From Rhizobium bangladeshense (lineage in GTDB: Bacteria; Pseudomonadota; Alphaproteobacteria; Rhizobiales; Rhizobiaceae), in contig NZ_CP071612.1 of NCBI RefSeq assembly GCF_017357245.1, forward strand, positions 499,001-563,000: a stretch of 64,000 nt of DNA, in the 5' to 3' direction. The notes beneath the pieces were generated by a model. It was not told the origin of the DNA and ran no database searches. It worked only from the letters and a program-made list of their open reading frames with translations. Below, one piece after another: positions 35,512 through 41,766 of this stretch (position 1 is its first letter; the number at the start of each line of letters is the position of its first letter). The position numbers and the translations under genes were made by a program.

Positions 35512-36833
35512 TCGGCCCGCGGTCTGACCAGCATTGCGAGGAAGAAGCCGCGGAAGAGCAGGAAGGCGTTCATGCCGAGCCACAGGCCGTGATTGCCGAA
35601 GAGCGGCACGAAGATGGCGAGCATTAAGAGATAACCGGCAAAGGACATCAGCATCCGGTTGCGCATGTCGGCCGACCAGGTCGCGCCGATGAAGACGCCG
35701 TCCATGAGGAAGGCGAGCGCCCCCGTCAGCCCCGTTACCGCCGCCCAGGGCAGATAGGTTTCGGCCGCCTCCCGCACCTCCGGCGAAGTGGTCAGCACCG
35801 AGATAAGCCAGGGTCCGGCGAGGAAGAAGAAAGCGGAAATGATTGCCGCCAGCCCGAAGGACCAGAAGGTCGTCAACTTTAGCCCGCGATCGAAGGCCGG
35901 TCGGTAGCGGGCGCCGACCGCCCGGCCGGTGATCTGCTCGGCGGCATTGGCAAGCCCGTCGAGATAATAGCCTGATAGAAGGAAGAAATTCATCAACACG
36001 GCATTGGCGGCAAGTGTCACCGCCCCGAAGCTGGTGCCGATCCGCGTCATGATGGTAAAAGCGCCGATCAGCACGAAGGTCCGGATCAGGATATCGCGGT
36101 TGAGTGCGAAGAGCTCCGCCAGCCGGTGCCGGGAAAACACTTCCGGCCATGCCGGCCGCTCCGCCTTGGCAAAGCCGGTGAGCACGATGAACAGCCCGGC
36201 AAGCGCGCCCGCCGTCTCGCCGGCCATCGTTCCCCAGGCGACACCCGCCACGCCCCAGCCGAGCGACAGGCCGAGATAGATGGAGAGCAGGATGTTGATG
36301 CCGTTGATCAGCCCCTGCAGCAGCAGCCCGGCAGTGCCCTGTCCGCGCCCGAGCACGAAGCCGAGAATGGCGTAGTTGGCGAGTGCGGCCGGTGCAGCAA
36401 GGATGCGGATCGAGAAATAGGTGCCGGTGGCCTCGGCGATTGCTCCTTCCGCCCCCATCAGCTTCAGCCCCGCCACCTTCAGCAGCGGCGACAAACAGAG
36501 GAGCGCCAGCCCGCAGGCAAGCGCGGAGATCATCGCCCTCGAGAAAACCGCCTGCTGCTCGTGCTGGTCTCGCCGCCCATAGGCCTGGGCGGTCAGCCCC
36601 GTCGTCGAGGCGCGCAGGAAATTGAAACTGCCGAGGATGAGATCGAAGAGCATGGCGCCGATCGCCAGCCCCGCCAGCGCTTCCGCATCGCCCATATGGC
36701 CGACGACGGCAGTGTTCGTCAGCCCGAGCATGGGCGTCGTCAGGAAGCCGAGCGTCATCGGAATGGCAAGCGACAGCACCAGCCGGTGCGTCACATCGAA
36801 AGCGAGTGCGTTGTGCTTGCTGCGCGTATCCAT
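35487..36833 (-). CDS. MATE-family efflux transporter
   Basis: A 448-residue inner-membrane transporter of the MATE family, related to DinF, which exports organic compounds in exchange for Na+ or H+. It has about twelve hydrophobic segments with the family blocks LSLAIPMTLGFLTTPMLGLTNTAVVGHMG and NYAILGFVLGRGQGTAGLLLQGLINGINILL. I chose ATG 36833; the frame to 36941 has no ribosome site. Its 3' end overlaps pyrD convergently by 25 bases, so read-through could interfere. The next gene upstream, a CAP-domain lipoprotein, is only seven bases away, so the two probably share a transcript. Confidence 0.9.
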   Translation of the reverse strand: MDTRSKHNALAFDVTHRLVLSLAIPMTLGFLTTPMLGLTNTAVVGHMGDAEALAGLAIGAMLFDLILGSFNFLRASTTGLTAQAYGRRDQHEQQAVFSRAMISALACGLALLCLSPLLKVAGLKLMGAEGAIAEATGTYFSIRILAAPAALANYAILGFVLGRGQGTAGLLLQGLINGINILLSIYLGLSLGWGVAGVAWGTMAGETAGALAGLFIVLTGFAKAERPAWPEVFSRHRLAELFALNRDILIRTFVLIGAFTIMTRIGTSFGAVTLAANAVLMNFFLLSGYYLDGLANAAEQITGRAVGARYRPAFDRGLKLTTFWSFGLAAIISAFFFLAGPWLISVLTTSPEVREAAETYLPWAAVTGLTGALAFLMDGVFIGATWSADMRNRMLMSFAGYLLMLAIFVPLFGNHGLWLGMNAFLLFRGFFLAMLVRPRADQIFRTAQ

Positions 36834-36840
36834 ACCGGCC

Positions 36841-37359
36841 TCATATTGAGGCAGAATCGCCTCGGCTGGAAAGCACCATGGCCCAATAGGGCAGGTTCCT
36901 GGAAGACGTATTATGGGCGACGGCGACGCCGAGGCCGCCATAACGGCCGAGCATGTTTTCCAGGTGATGCGGCGAATTGATCCAGGCGGTCACCACGGCA
37001 TCGACGCTCTGCTGGCCGGACGCGATATTTTCCGCCGCTGGCAGCCTGACGCCGCTTGCCTTGACACGTGCGCCGAAACTGTCGGTGATGCCGATCAGAT
37101 GCGCCATCTTGCCGGCGCTGGCCATGCGTTTGGCCTGGAAGAGAGCGGCCGTCTGCGCCGCCGGATCGGCCTCTAGCGGCGGCAGGCCGTTCTTCGCCCT
37201 CAGCTGGTTGACGAGCGGCAGAACGCTCGTCGTCTCGTCCTCGCCGTTCGAAGGCGTGCCGGAAAGACGCGGGGTCGTGCTGCAGCCGGCGATGCCGGCG
37301 GCGAGCGCAAGTCCGGAGAAGCGCAGCAAGCTGCGTCTGGAAAAATCGATGGGTGTCAT
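36841..37359 (-). CDS. CAP-domain (SCP-like) lipoprotein
   Basis: A 172-residue exported protein of the cysteine-rich secretory/PR-1 (CAP) superfamily. The N-terminus has a twin-arginine-like start (DFSRRSLLRFSGLALAAGIAGC) ending in a lipobox, so it is probably membrane-tethered. CAP motifs: LVNQLRAKNGLPPLEADPAAQTAA, the MAHL histidine, 'NIASGQQSVDAVVTAWINSPHHLENML', and the NLPYWAMVL end. Bacterial CAP proteins are poorly understood and may bind peptidoglycan or lipids. I chose ATG 37359, because the frame to 37500 has no exported N-terminus. It lies 7 bases from the MATE gene and one base from the upstream small membrane protein. Confidence 0.86.
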   Translation of the reverse strand: MTPIDFSRRSLLRFSGLALAAGIAGCSTTPRLSGTPSNGEDETTSVLPLVNQLRAKNGLPPLEADPAAQTAALFQAKRMASAGKMAHLIGITDSFGARVKASGVRLPAAENIASGQQSVDAVVTAWINSPHHLENMLGRYGGLGVAVAHNTSSRNLPYWAMVLSSRGDSASI

Positions 37360-37360
37360 G

Positions 37361-37627
37361 TTACCGGCGATAGCTGAAAAGGCGAAGGATGACGAAGAGC
37401 GGGATGACGATCGTCGCCCCAAGGAGAAGATAGTCGCCGACCCGCCCGAGTGCGGCGAAGCCGCGGTACCAGAGTTCCAGGATGAAGTCGCGGAACCCAT
37501 AGATGATGTTCCATGGCGTCAGGCCGAATACGGTCATCACGAAACCGACAATCAGCGACACCACGACGAGTTTAATCAATGTGCGGCCGAGCGAATCGCC
37601 AAGGAACCTGTTCACCTGATCGGACAT
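37361..37627 (-). CDS. small integral membrane protein of unknown function
   Basis: An 88-residue protein with two hydrophobic helices (LIKLVVVSLIVGFVMTVFGL and LGATIVIPLFVILRLF) and a helix between them with tryptophan/tyrosine (WNIIYGFRDFILELWYRGF), so it is an inner-membrane protein. The N-terminus (MSDQVNRFLGDSLGRTL) is amphipathic. Similar small proteins are common in rhizobia; I recognise no functional motif. I chose ATG 37627. The stop is one base from the start of the CAP-domain gene, so the three genes small protein, CAP lipoprotein and MATE exporter appear to form one operon. Confidence 0.78.
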   Translation of the reverse strand: MSDQVNRFLGDSLGRTLIKLVVVSLIVGFVMTVFGLTPWNIIYGFRDFILELWYRGFAALGRVGDYLLLGATIVIPLFVILRLFSYRR

Positions 37628-37768
37628 GCGCCATCTCCTGTTTGCCCTTGGAATAAGGTCGCGGTGCGCCGCCCGCAAGCCCTTTCCGGGATTGGCCGCT
37701 TCGCCTGTGAAATAGGACTTGAGTTTTTTTGTGGCCGCCGCCAAATGCAGCGAAACGATAGGTCCGCC

Positions 37769-38701
37769 ATGCAGTCCCACCAGCTTTCCTCAGGCGATGT
37801 CATCGCCGACCGCCGCGCAGATTATGCCCGGATGCTCGAAGAAGGCGGAGAGCCGGAGGCGGCGGCGGAACTGATGGAACAGGCGCTCGAACTCGCGCCC
37901 GCCTGGGCCGCCGGCTGGTATCGGCTCGCCACCTATCTGGAAAAGGCGGGAAGGGGGGAAGCCGCGATCGAGGCCTATCGCCGGACGCTCACCCTCGATT
38001 CCGAGGATATATTCGGCGCCACCCTCAAGCTTGCCCTTCTCGGCGACGCTGCGATCCCCGACCGGCCGCCGAGCCGCTATGTCGAGCGCCTGTTCGACGA
38101 CTATGCCCACCGTTTCGAAACCGCCCTCGTCGACAAACTCGATTATAGTGTCCCGCAGAAGCTTGCAGCCCTCGTCGCTTCCACCGACAGGCGTTACGAA
38201 TGTGCCGTCGATCTCGGTTGCGGCACCGGCCTGCTTGGCCCCGAGATCCGTGCTCTCGCCGGCCGTCTTGAAGGCTTCGATCTGTCGCAGAACATGCTGG
38301 CAAAGGCTTCCGAGAAACGGGTCTATGATCACCTCGCCCAGGCCGATCTGTCGCTTGCGCCCGATCGCTCCGGCCTGTTTGACGCTGCGGCGTACCGGCG
38401 CGCCGACCTCGTGACCGCAGCCGACGTGCTGATGTACCTCGGCAATCTCGAGAGCGTGTTTTCGATCGTCGGTGAACTCGCCGCCGCCGGTGCAGATTTC
38501 GCCTTTTCCGTCGAGGATGCGGGCGATGGAGAGGCTTTCCATCTCGCCCCGTCGCTGCGGTATGCCCATTCGGAAGCCTATGTGACGCAGCTGCTTTCCT
38601 GCCACGGCTTCGAAATCCTCAAGATCGTCAAGACGGTCATTCGCAAAGATGGCGGAAAACCGGTTTCCGGCATTCTGTTCCTTACGCGCAAGACTGCGTG
38701 A
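37769..38701 (+). CDS. TPR-containing class I SAM-dependent methyltransferase
   Basis: A 310-residue protein. Residues ~10-85 form two TPR-like helix pairs (RADYARMLEEGGEPEAAAELMEQALELAPAWAAGWYRLATYLEKAGRGEAAIEAYRRTL is typical); residues ~130-300 form a class I methyltransferase. The SAM-binding motif I is VDLGCGTGLLGPEI, the acidic residue after strand 2 is in GFDLSQNML, and 'VTAADVLMYLGNL' follows. Proteins of this arrangement are often annotated as contact-dependent or small-molecule methyltransferases; the substrate is unknown. I chose ATG 37769, with AGG six bases upstream; the large frame open from 36977 is artefactual because it crosses genes on the other strand. Confidence 0.85.
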   Translation: MQSHQLSSGDVIADRRADYARMLEEGGEPEAAAELMEQALELAPAWAAGWYRLATYLEKAGRGEAAIEAYRRTLTLDSEDIFGATLKLALLGDAAIPDRPPSRYVERLFDDYAHRFETALVDKLDYSVPQKLAALVASTDRRYECAVDLGCGTGLLGPEIRALAGRLEGFDLSQNMLAKASEKRVYDHLAQADLSLAPDRSGLFDAAAYRRADLVTAADVLMYLGNLESVFSIVGELAAAGADFAFSVEDAGDGEAFHLAPSLRYAHSEAYVTQLLSCHGFEILKIVKTVIRKDGGKPVSGILFLTRKTA

Positions 38702-38910
38702 GCGAACAATTCTTGCTATTTTCAAATAGGTCAATATTGCTTACCTATTGTGCTTGATCGCAAGGCCAGAAGCCTGATATTGCTCTGATATCCGTAAAGA
38801 GCGGGGCAATATAGGCCGCGCTCTCCGGCTCTTTTCACATCGGAAAACCTCACCGCCTCAGGATTTTTTGGGGGGCGTCCGCGAACTCGTCTGCCGTGGA
38901 GTCTGGCGAT

Positions 38911-39546
38911 ATGACACAGCTCATCAATGCCCTTGGCGTCTGGAATACCAGCGCGACGCGCCATACGCCGATCGAAGATGTGCAGGGTATCTTCTCCGGC
39001 AGCCTCATTGCCGCTCTCGGCCTCTATGTGCTTGCCAGTGCAGGCCTTCTCACCGGCAGCACCGCCGGCGTCGCCTTCCTCCTGCACTATGCCTTCGGCG
39101 TCAATTTCGGCCTCGCCTTTTTCCTGCTCAACCTGCCGTTCTTCTATCTCTCCTGGAAGCGCCTCGGCATGGTCTTCACCCTCAAGACCTTCGTCGCCAT
39201 CGGCCTGACCGCGGTGCTATCAGACGTGCAATCGCGCTTCTTTTCGATTTCGAGCATCCATCCTGCCTGGGCGGCTCTTCTCGGCGGCCTGCTGCTCGGC
39301 TTCGGCCTGCTGGCGCTCTATCGTCACCGCGCCAGCCTCGGCGGTGTCGGCATTCTCGGCATTTATCTGCAGGAGCGTTTCGGCGTCCGCGCCGGCCTCG
39401 TCCAGCTCGCCATTGACATGTGCGTGCTCGCCGCCGCCTTCTTCGTCACCACGCCGCCGGTCGTCTTCTATTCGGTTCTCGGCGCCGTCGTCCTCAACCT
39501 CTTCGTTGCCATCAATCACCGCGCCGACCGCTACATCGCGCTGTAG
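38911..39546 (+). CDS. YitT-family membrane protein (copy 1)
   Basis: A 211-residue integral membrane protein with about six helices, resembling the YitT/DUF161 family of unknown function. Blocks: GIFSGSLIAALGLYVLASAGLLTGSTAGVAFLLHY, NFGLAFFLLNLPFFYLSWKRLG, LKTFVAIGLTAVL, HRASLGGVGILGIYLQERFG and the C-terminal SVLGAVVLNLFVAINHRADRYIAL. It has a close paralogue at 41085-41717. I chose ATG 38911, with GGAG nine bases upstream; a GTG at 38896 overlaps this ribosome site. The gene opens a cluster that also holds a small ORF, an AhpD-like protein and an Rrf2 regulator. Confidence 0.85.
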   Translation: MTQLINALGVWNTSATRHTPIEDVQGIFSGSLIAALGLYVLASAGLLTGSTAGVAFLLHYAFGVNFGLAFFLLNLPFFYLSWKRLGMVFTLKTFVAIGLTAVLSDVQSRFFSISSIHPAWAALLGGLLLGFGLLALYRHRASLGGVGILGIYLQERFGVRAGLVQLAIDMCVLAAAFFVTTPPVVFYSVLGAVVLNLFVAINHRADRYIAL

Positions 39547-39707
39547 GTGACCCGCTCTCTCCGTGGGCCTGCGACGCCGCGTTTGGCGCGTCCCCTGCTC
39601 GTCTTACGGGGAAAGAGGACTTTGCTCCAATCGACATTGCGAGCAACGATCGAACCTTACAAATCGGTAAGCCATTCTAAACAAAACGTAACTTGCCTGT
39701 GATCGGC

Positions 39708-39735
39708 TCCGGCGCAACACTCCTCCTGCGCCGGA
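39708..39735 (+). promoter_or_regulatory. stem-loop with anti-Shine-Dalgarno-like loop
   Basis: A perfect 9-bp stem TCCGGCGCA/TGCGCCGGA holds the 10-base loop ACACTCCTCC. It ends 16 bases before the ATG of the 55-residue ORF. There is no T-run, so it is not a terminator. The CTCCTCC loop is complementary to GGAGG-type ribosome sites and recalls the anti-SD loops of rhizobial small RNAs. Confidence 0.6.
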
Positions 39736-39751
39736 TTTGATGAGGTGAACT

Positions 39752-39919
39752 ATGTCAGATTTGGAAAAACTCGTAAGACGCCGCATGCAGGAAGAATACG
39801 CCAAGGGCGCTTCCGCAGAGGAAATTACCAAGGTCGTCCGCGACATATTCAACAGCATCGACCTCTCGGACAATGGGTCTGACGCCATTGCCGCCCGGGC
39901 CGCTGCGGATCACGATTGA
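39752..39919 (+). CDS. small ORF (55 residues), conserved-looking
   Basis: A 55-residue ORF, too short to be found by usual length cut-offs. It starts MSDLEKLVRRRMQEEYAKGA and continues SAEEITKVVRDIFNSIDLSDNG, which reads as two amphipathic helices followed by an acidic tail (AIAARAAADHD). The ribosome site GAGGTGAACT precedes the ATG. It has no signal or membrane segment. The natural composition, the good ribosome site and the terminator following (39931-39955) support it being expressed. I know no family; a small regulatory or adapter protein is an inference. Confidence 0.65.
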   Translation: MSDLEKLVRRRMQEEYAKGASAEEITKVVRDIFNSIDLSDNGSDAIAARAAADHD

Positions 39920-39930
39920 CCTGATATTCG

Positions 39931-39955
39931 ACCGACCCGAGATTTTCGGGTCGGT
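39931..39955. terminator. hairpin terminator between small ORF and AhpD-like gene
   Basis: The stem ACCGACCCG/CGGGTCGGT closes a 7-base loop (AGATTTT). It lies between two convergent genes and has only a weak T-run, so it may serve both directions. Confidence 0.6.
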
Positions 39956-39970
39956 TCCCGTCAATAGCGA

Positions 39971-40432
39971 TTACGCGGCTTTCGTCACTTGATCGATGGG
40001 GTGCTGCGAGCGGAAGCCGACGGCAAGCCGGTTCCAGATATTGATCGCGCCGATCGCCACGGTAATTTTTGTCATCTCCTCCTCGGAGAAATGGGCATTC
40101 AGCGCCTCGTAATCGGCATCCGGCGCGCCTGTCTTGGCGATATTGGTCACGGCGTCGACCCAGCCGAGCAGCGCCCTTTCGCGCGCGTCATAGATCGGCG
40201 ACTCCCGCCAGACGCACATCAGATTGATCCATTGATCGCTGAGCCCGTCGTGGCGGGCCTCCTTCACATGCATGTCGACGCAATAGGCGCAGCCGTTGAT
40301 CTGCGAGGCGCGCAGCTTGATCAGGTGAATGAAGCGGCGCTCCAGCCCGGAAGACTGGACATATTGCTCGAGCGCGGCGACTGCCTTGTAGGCATCGGGA
40401 GCGGCTTTGGCGAAGTTGAAACGGGGTTGCAT
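39971..40432 (-). CDS. carboxymuconolactone decarboxylase/AhpD-like protein
   Basis: A 153-residue helical protein of the AhpD/carboxymuconolactone decarboxylase family. The peroxidase-type motif is complete: INGCAYCVDMHVKEARHDG, with the Cys-x-x-Cys pair and the following His. It probably acts as a disulfide reductase or alkylhydroperoxidase of the AhpD core type. The rest matches, ending NIWNRLAVGFRSQHPI. It lies 21 bases after the Rrf2 regulator gene on the same strand, so the two probably form an operon that responds to redox or electrophile stress. Confidence 0.9.
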   Translation of the reverse strand: MQPRFNFAKAAPDAYKAVAALEQYVQSSGLERRFIHLIKLRASQINGCAYCVDMHVKEARHDGLSDQWINLMCVWRESPIYDARERALLGWVDAVTNIAKTGAPDADYEALNAHFSEEEMTKITVAIGAINIWNRLAVGFRSQHPIDQVTKAA

Positions 40433-40453
40433 GTCTTTCTCCTGTGTTGTGGC

Positions 40454-40954
40454 TCAACGAGCCGTCTTGCGTTCATGGATTTGAAGGAAGGCGCAGCCTC
40501 GGGCTGCGATCGATCCGTCGTCGAGGGCGGCGAGTTCGATACCGATGTCGGCAATGCTGGTCTTGGCGAGTTCGGCCCGGTAGACCCGTTCGGCCCGCAG
40601 CATCGCCGCGCTGATGTTGCAGGGCTTGGCAAAGAAGCGGTCGGAGACCGGGTTTGGTCCGCGCTGGCGGATTTCGGCGCAGCGGAAGGCTGGCGCCGAT
40701 CCCTCCACGGCAAGCAGTATGTCGAGCAGCGAAATGTCTTTCGGCGCCTTCGCCAGGCGATAGCCGCCCTTCGGCCCCGGCACGGTATCGAGAATGCCGG
40801 CGCCCGAGAGTGCCTGCAGATGTTTCAAAAGGTAACTTGTCGACACGCCATGGAATTCCGCCAGCGCGGCGGCGGAAAGCACGCCGCCTTCGGAAAGGCC
40901 GGAGAGCATGGCCACGCTGTGAATGGCCTGCTCGACTCCATCGCTCATTTTCAT
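40454..40954 (-). CDS. Rrf2-family transcriptional regulator
   Basis: A 166-residue regulator with an Rrf2 winged helix (GVEQAIHSVAMLSGLSEGGV ... HGVSTSYLLKHLQALSGAGIL) and the family block GPKGGYRLAKAPKDISLLDIL. Three cysteines follow (in FRCAEI, KPCNIS and RGCAFL); their spacing differs from the IscR/NsrR cluster pattern, so it may sense redox without an Fe-S cluster or with a different one. I chose ATG 40954, nine bases after AGGAGG; the frame to 40972 starts inside the ribosome site. A palindrome at 40977-40993 lies directly upstream. It precedes the AhpD-like gene. Confidence 0.9.
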   Translation of the reverse strand: MKMSDGVEQAIHSVAMLSGLSEGGVLSAAALAEFHGVSTSYLLKHLQALSGAGILDTVPGPKGGYRLAKAPKDISLLDILLAVEGSAPAFRCAEIRQRGPNPVSDRFFAKPCNISAAMLRAERVYRAELAKTSIADIGIELAALDDGSIAARGCAFLQIHERKTAR

Positions 40955-40976
40955 CCCAAACTGCCTCCTCAATTCG

Positions 40977-40993
40977 TGGATAAAAAATATCCA
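40977..40993. promoter_or_regulatory. palindrome upstream of the Rrf2 gene
   Basis: TGGATA and TATCCA flank an A5 spacer, an exact 6-base inverted repeat. It lies 22 bases before the Rrf2 start, in the expected promoter region, and is probably the autoregulatory operator. Confidence 0.7.
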
Positions 40994-41084
40994 TGATTAT
41001 GTGCATTGTCAACCGGCGTCTCGCTGGCCCTTGTGTTTATCCCTGCGCCGGCTAGAAAACGGCAAAAGCAGATAGGGGAATTTC

Positions 41085-41717
41085 ATGGCATCCAACGCCT
41101 CCGCAGGCCTTCTGAACTCCAGCGCAGAACGCCACTCGCTGTTGGACGACGCGCAGGGTATCGTCGCCGGCAGCATGCTGGCCGTCCTCGGCGTCTCGCT
41201 GCTGTCCGGCGCCGGAATGCTTGCCGGCGGCACTGCGGGCCTTGCCTTCCTTGCGCATTACGCGACCGGGATCAGTTTCGGGCTCTGCTTCTTTGCCGTA
41301 AACCTGCCCTTCTATTATCTTGCCTTCCGCCGTTTAGGCCCAGCCTTCACCATCAAGACCTTCCTTGCGATCGGGCTGACCTCGCTCCTGTCCGAATTCG
41401 TGCCTGACTTCATCGGCGTGACGCAGGTCCACCCGGTTGCCGGTGCGCTATTCGGAGGCCTGGTCATCGCCGCCGGCATGCTGGCGCTTTTCCGCCACCG
41501 CGCCAGTCTAGGCGGTATCGGCATTCTCGCCCTCTATATCGAGGATCGCTTCGGCTGGCGGGCCGGCCTCGTCCAGCTCGGTTTCGACGCCATCGTGCTG
41601 GCGCTCTCCTTCTTCGTCGCCAGCCCCTTCATCATCGCATGTTCGGTGCTTGGCGCCGTCGTGCTCAACCTGACGCTCGCCATCAATCACCGCAAGGACC
41701 GCTATATCGCGATGTGA
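41085..41717 (+). CDS. YitT-family membrane protein (copy 2)
   Basis: A 210-residue integral membrane protein, clearly homologous along its length to the protein at 38911-39546. Shared blocks include GGTAGLAFLAHYATGISFG (GSTAGVAFLLHYAFGVNFG in copy 1), HRASLGGIGILALYIEDRFG and SVLGAVVLNLTLAINHRKDRYIAM. It has about six helices and no known function. A GGGG ribosome site precedes the ATG. It lies 91 bases beyond the Rrf2 palindrome and 50 bases before the helicase gene. Its divergent promoter region is shared with the Rrf2-AhpD operon, so it may be co-regulated. Confidence 0.85.
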   Translation: MASNASAGLLNSSAERHSLLDDAQGIVAGSMLAVLGVSLLSGAGMLAGGTAGLAFLAHYATGISFGLCFFAVNLPFYYLAFRRLGPAFTIKTFLAIGLTSLLSEFVPDFIGVTQVHPVAGALFGGLVIAAGMLALFRHRASLGGIGILALYIEDRFGWRAGLVQLGFDAIVLALSFFVASPFIIACSVLGAVVLNLTLAINHRKDRYIAM

Positions 41718-41766
41718 GCGGCGGCCCTGCTCTTCTTTTTCGCCCGCTTTTCACTACCTTCAGGGC

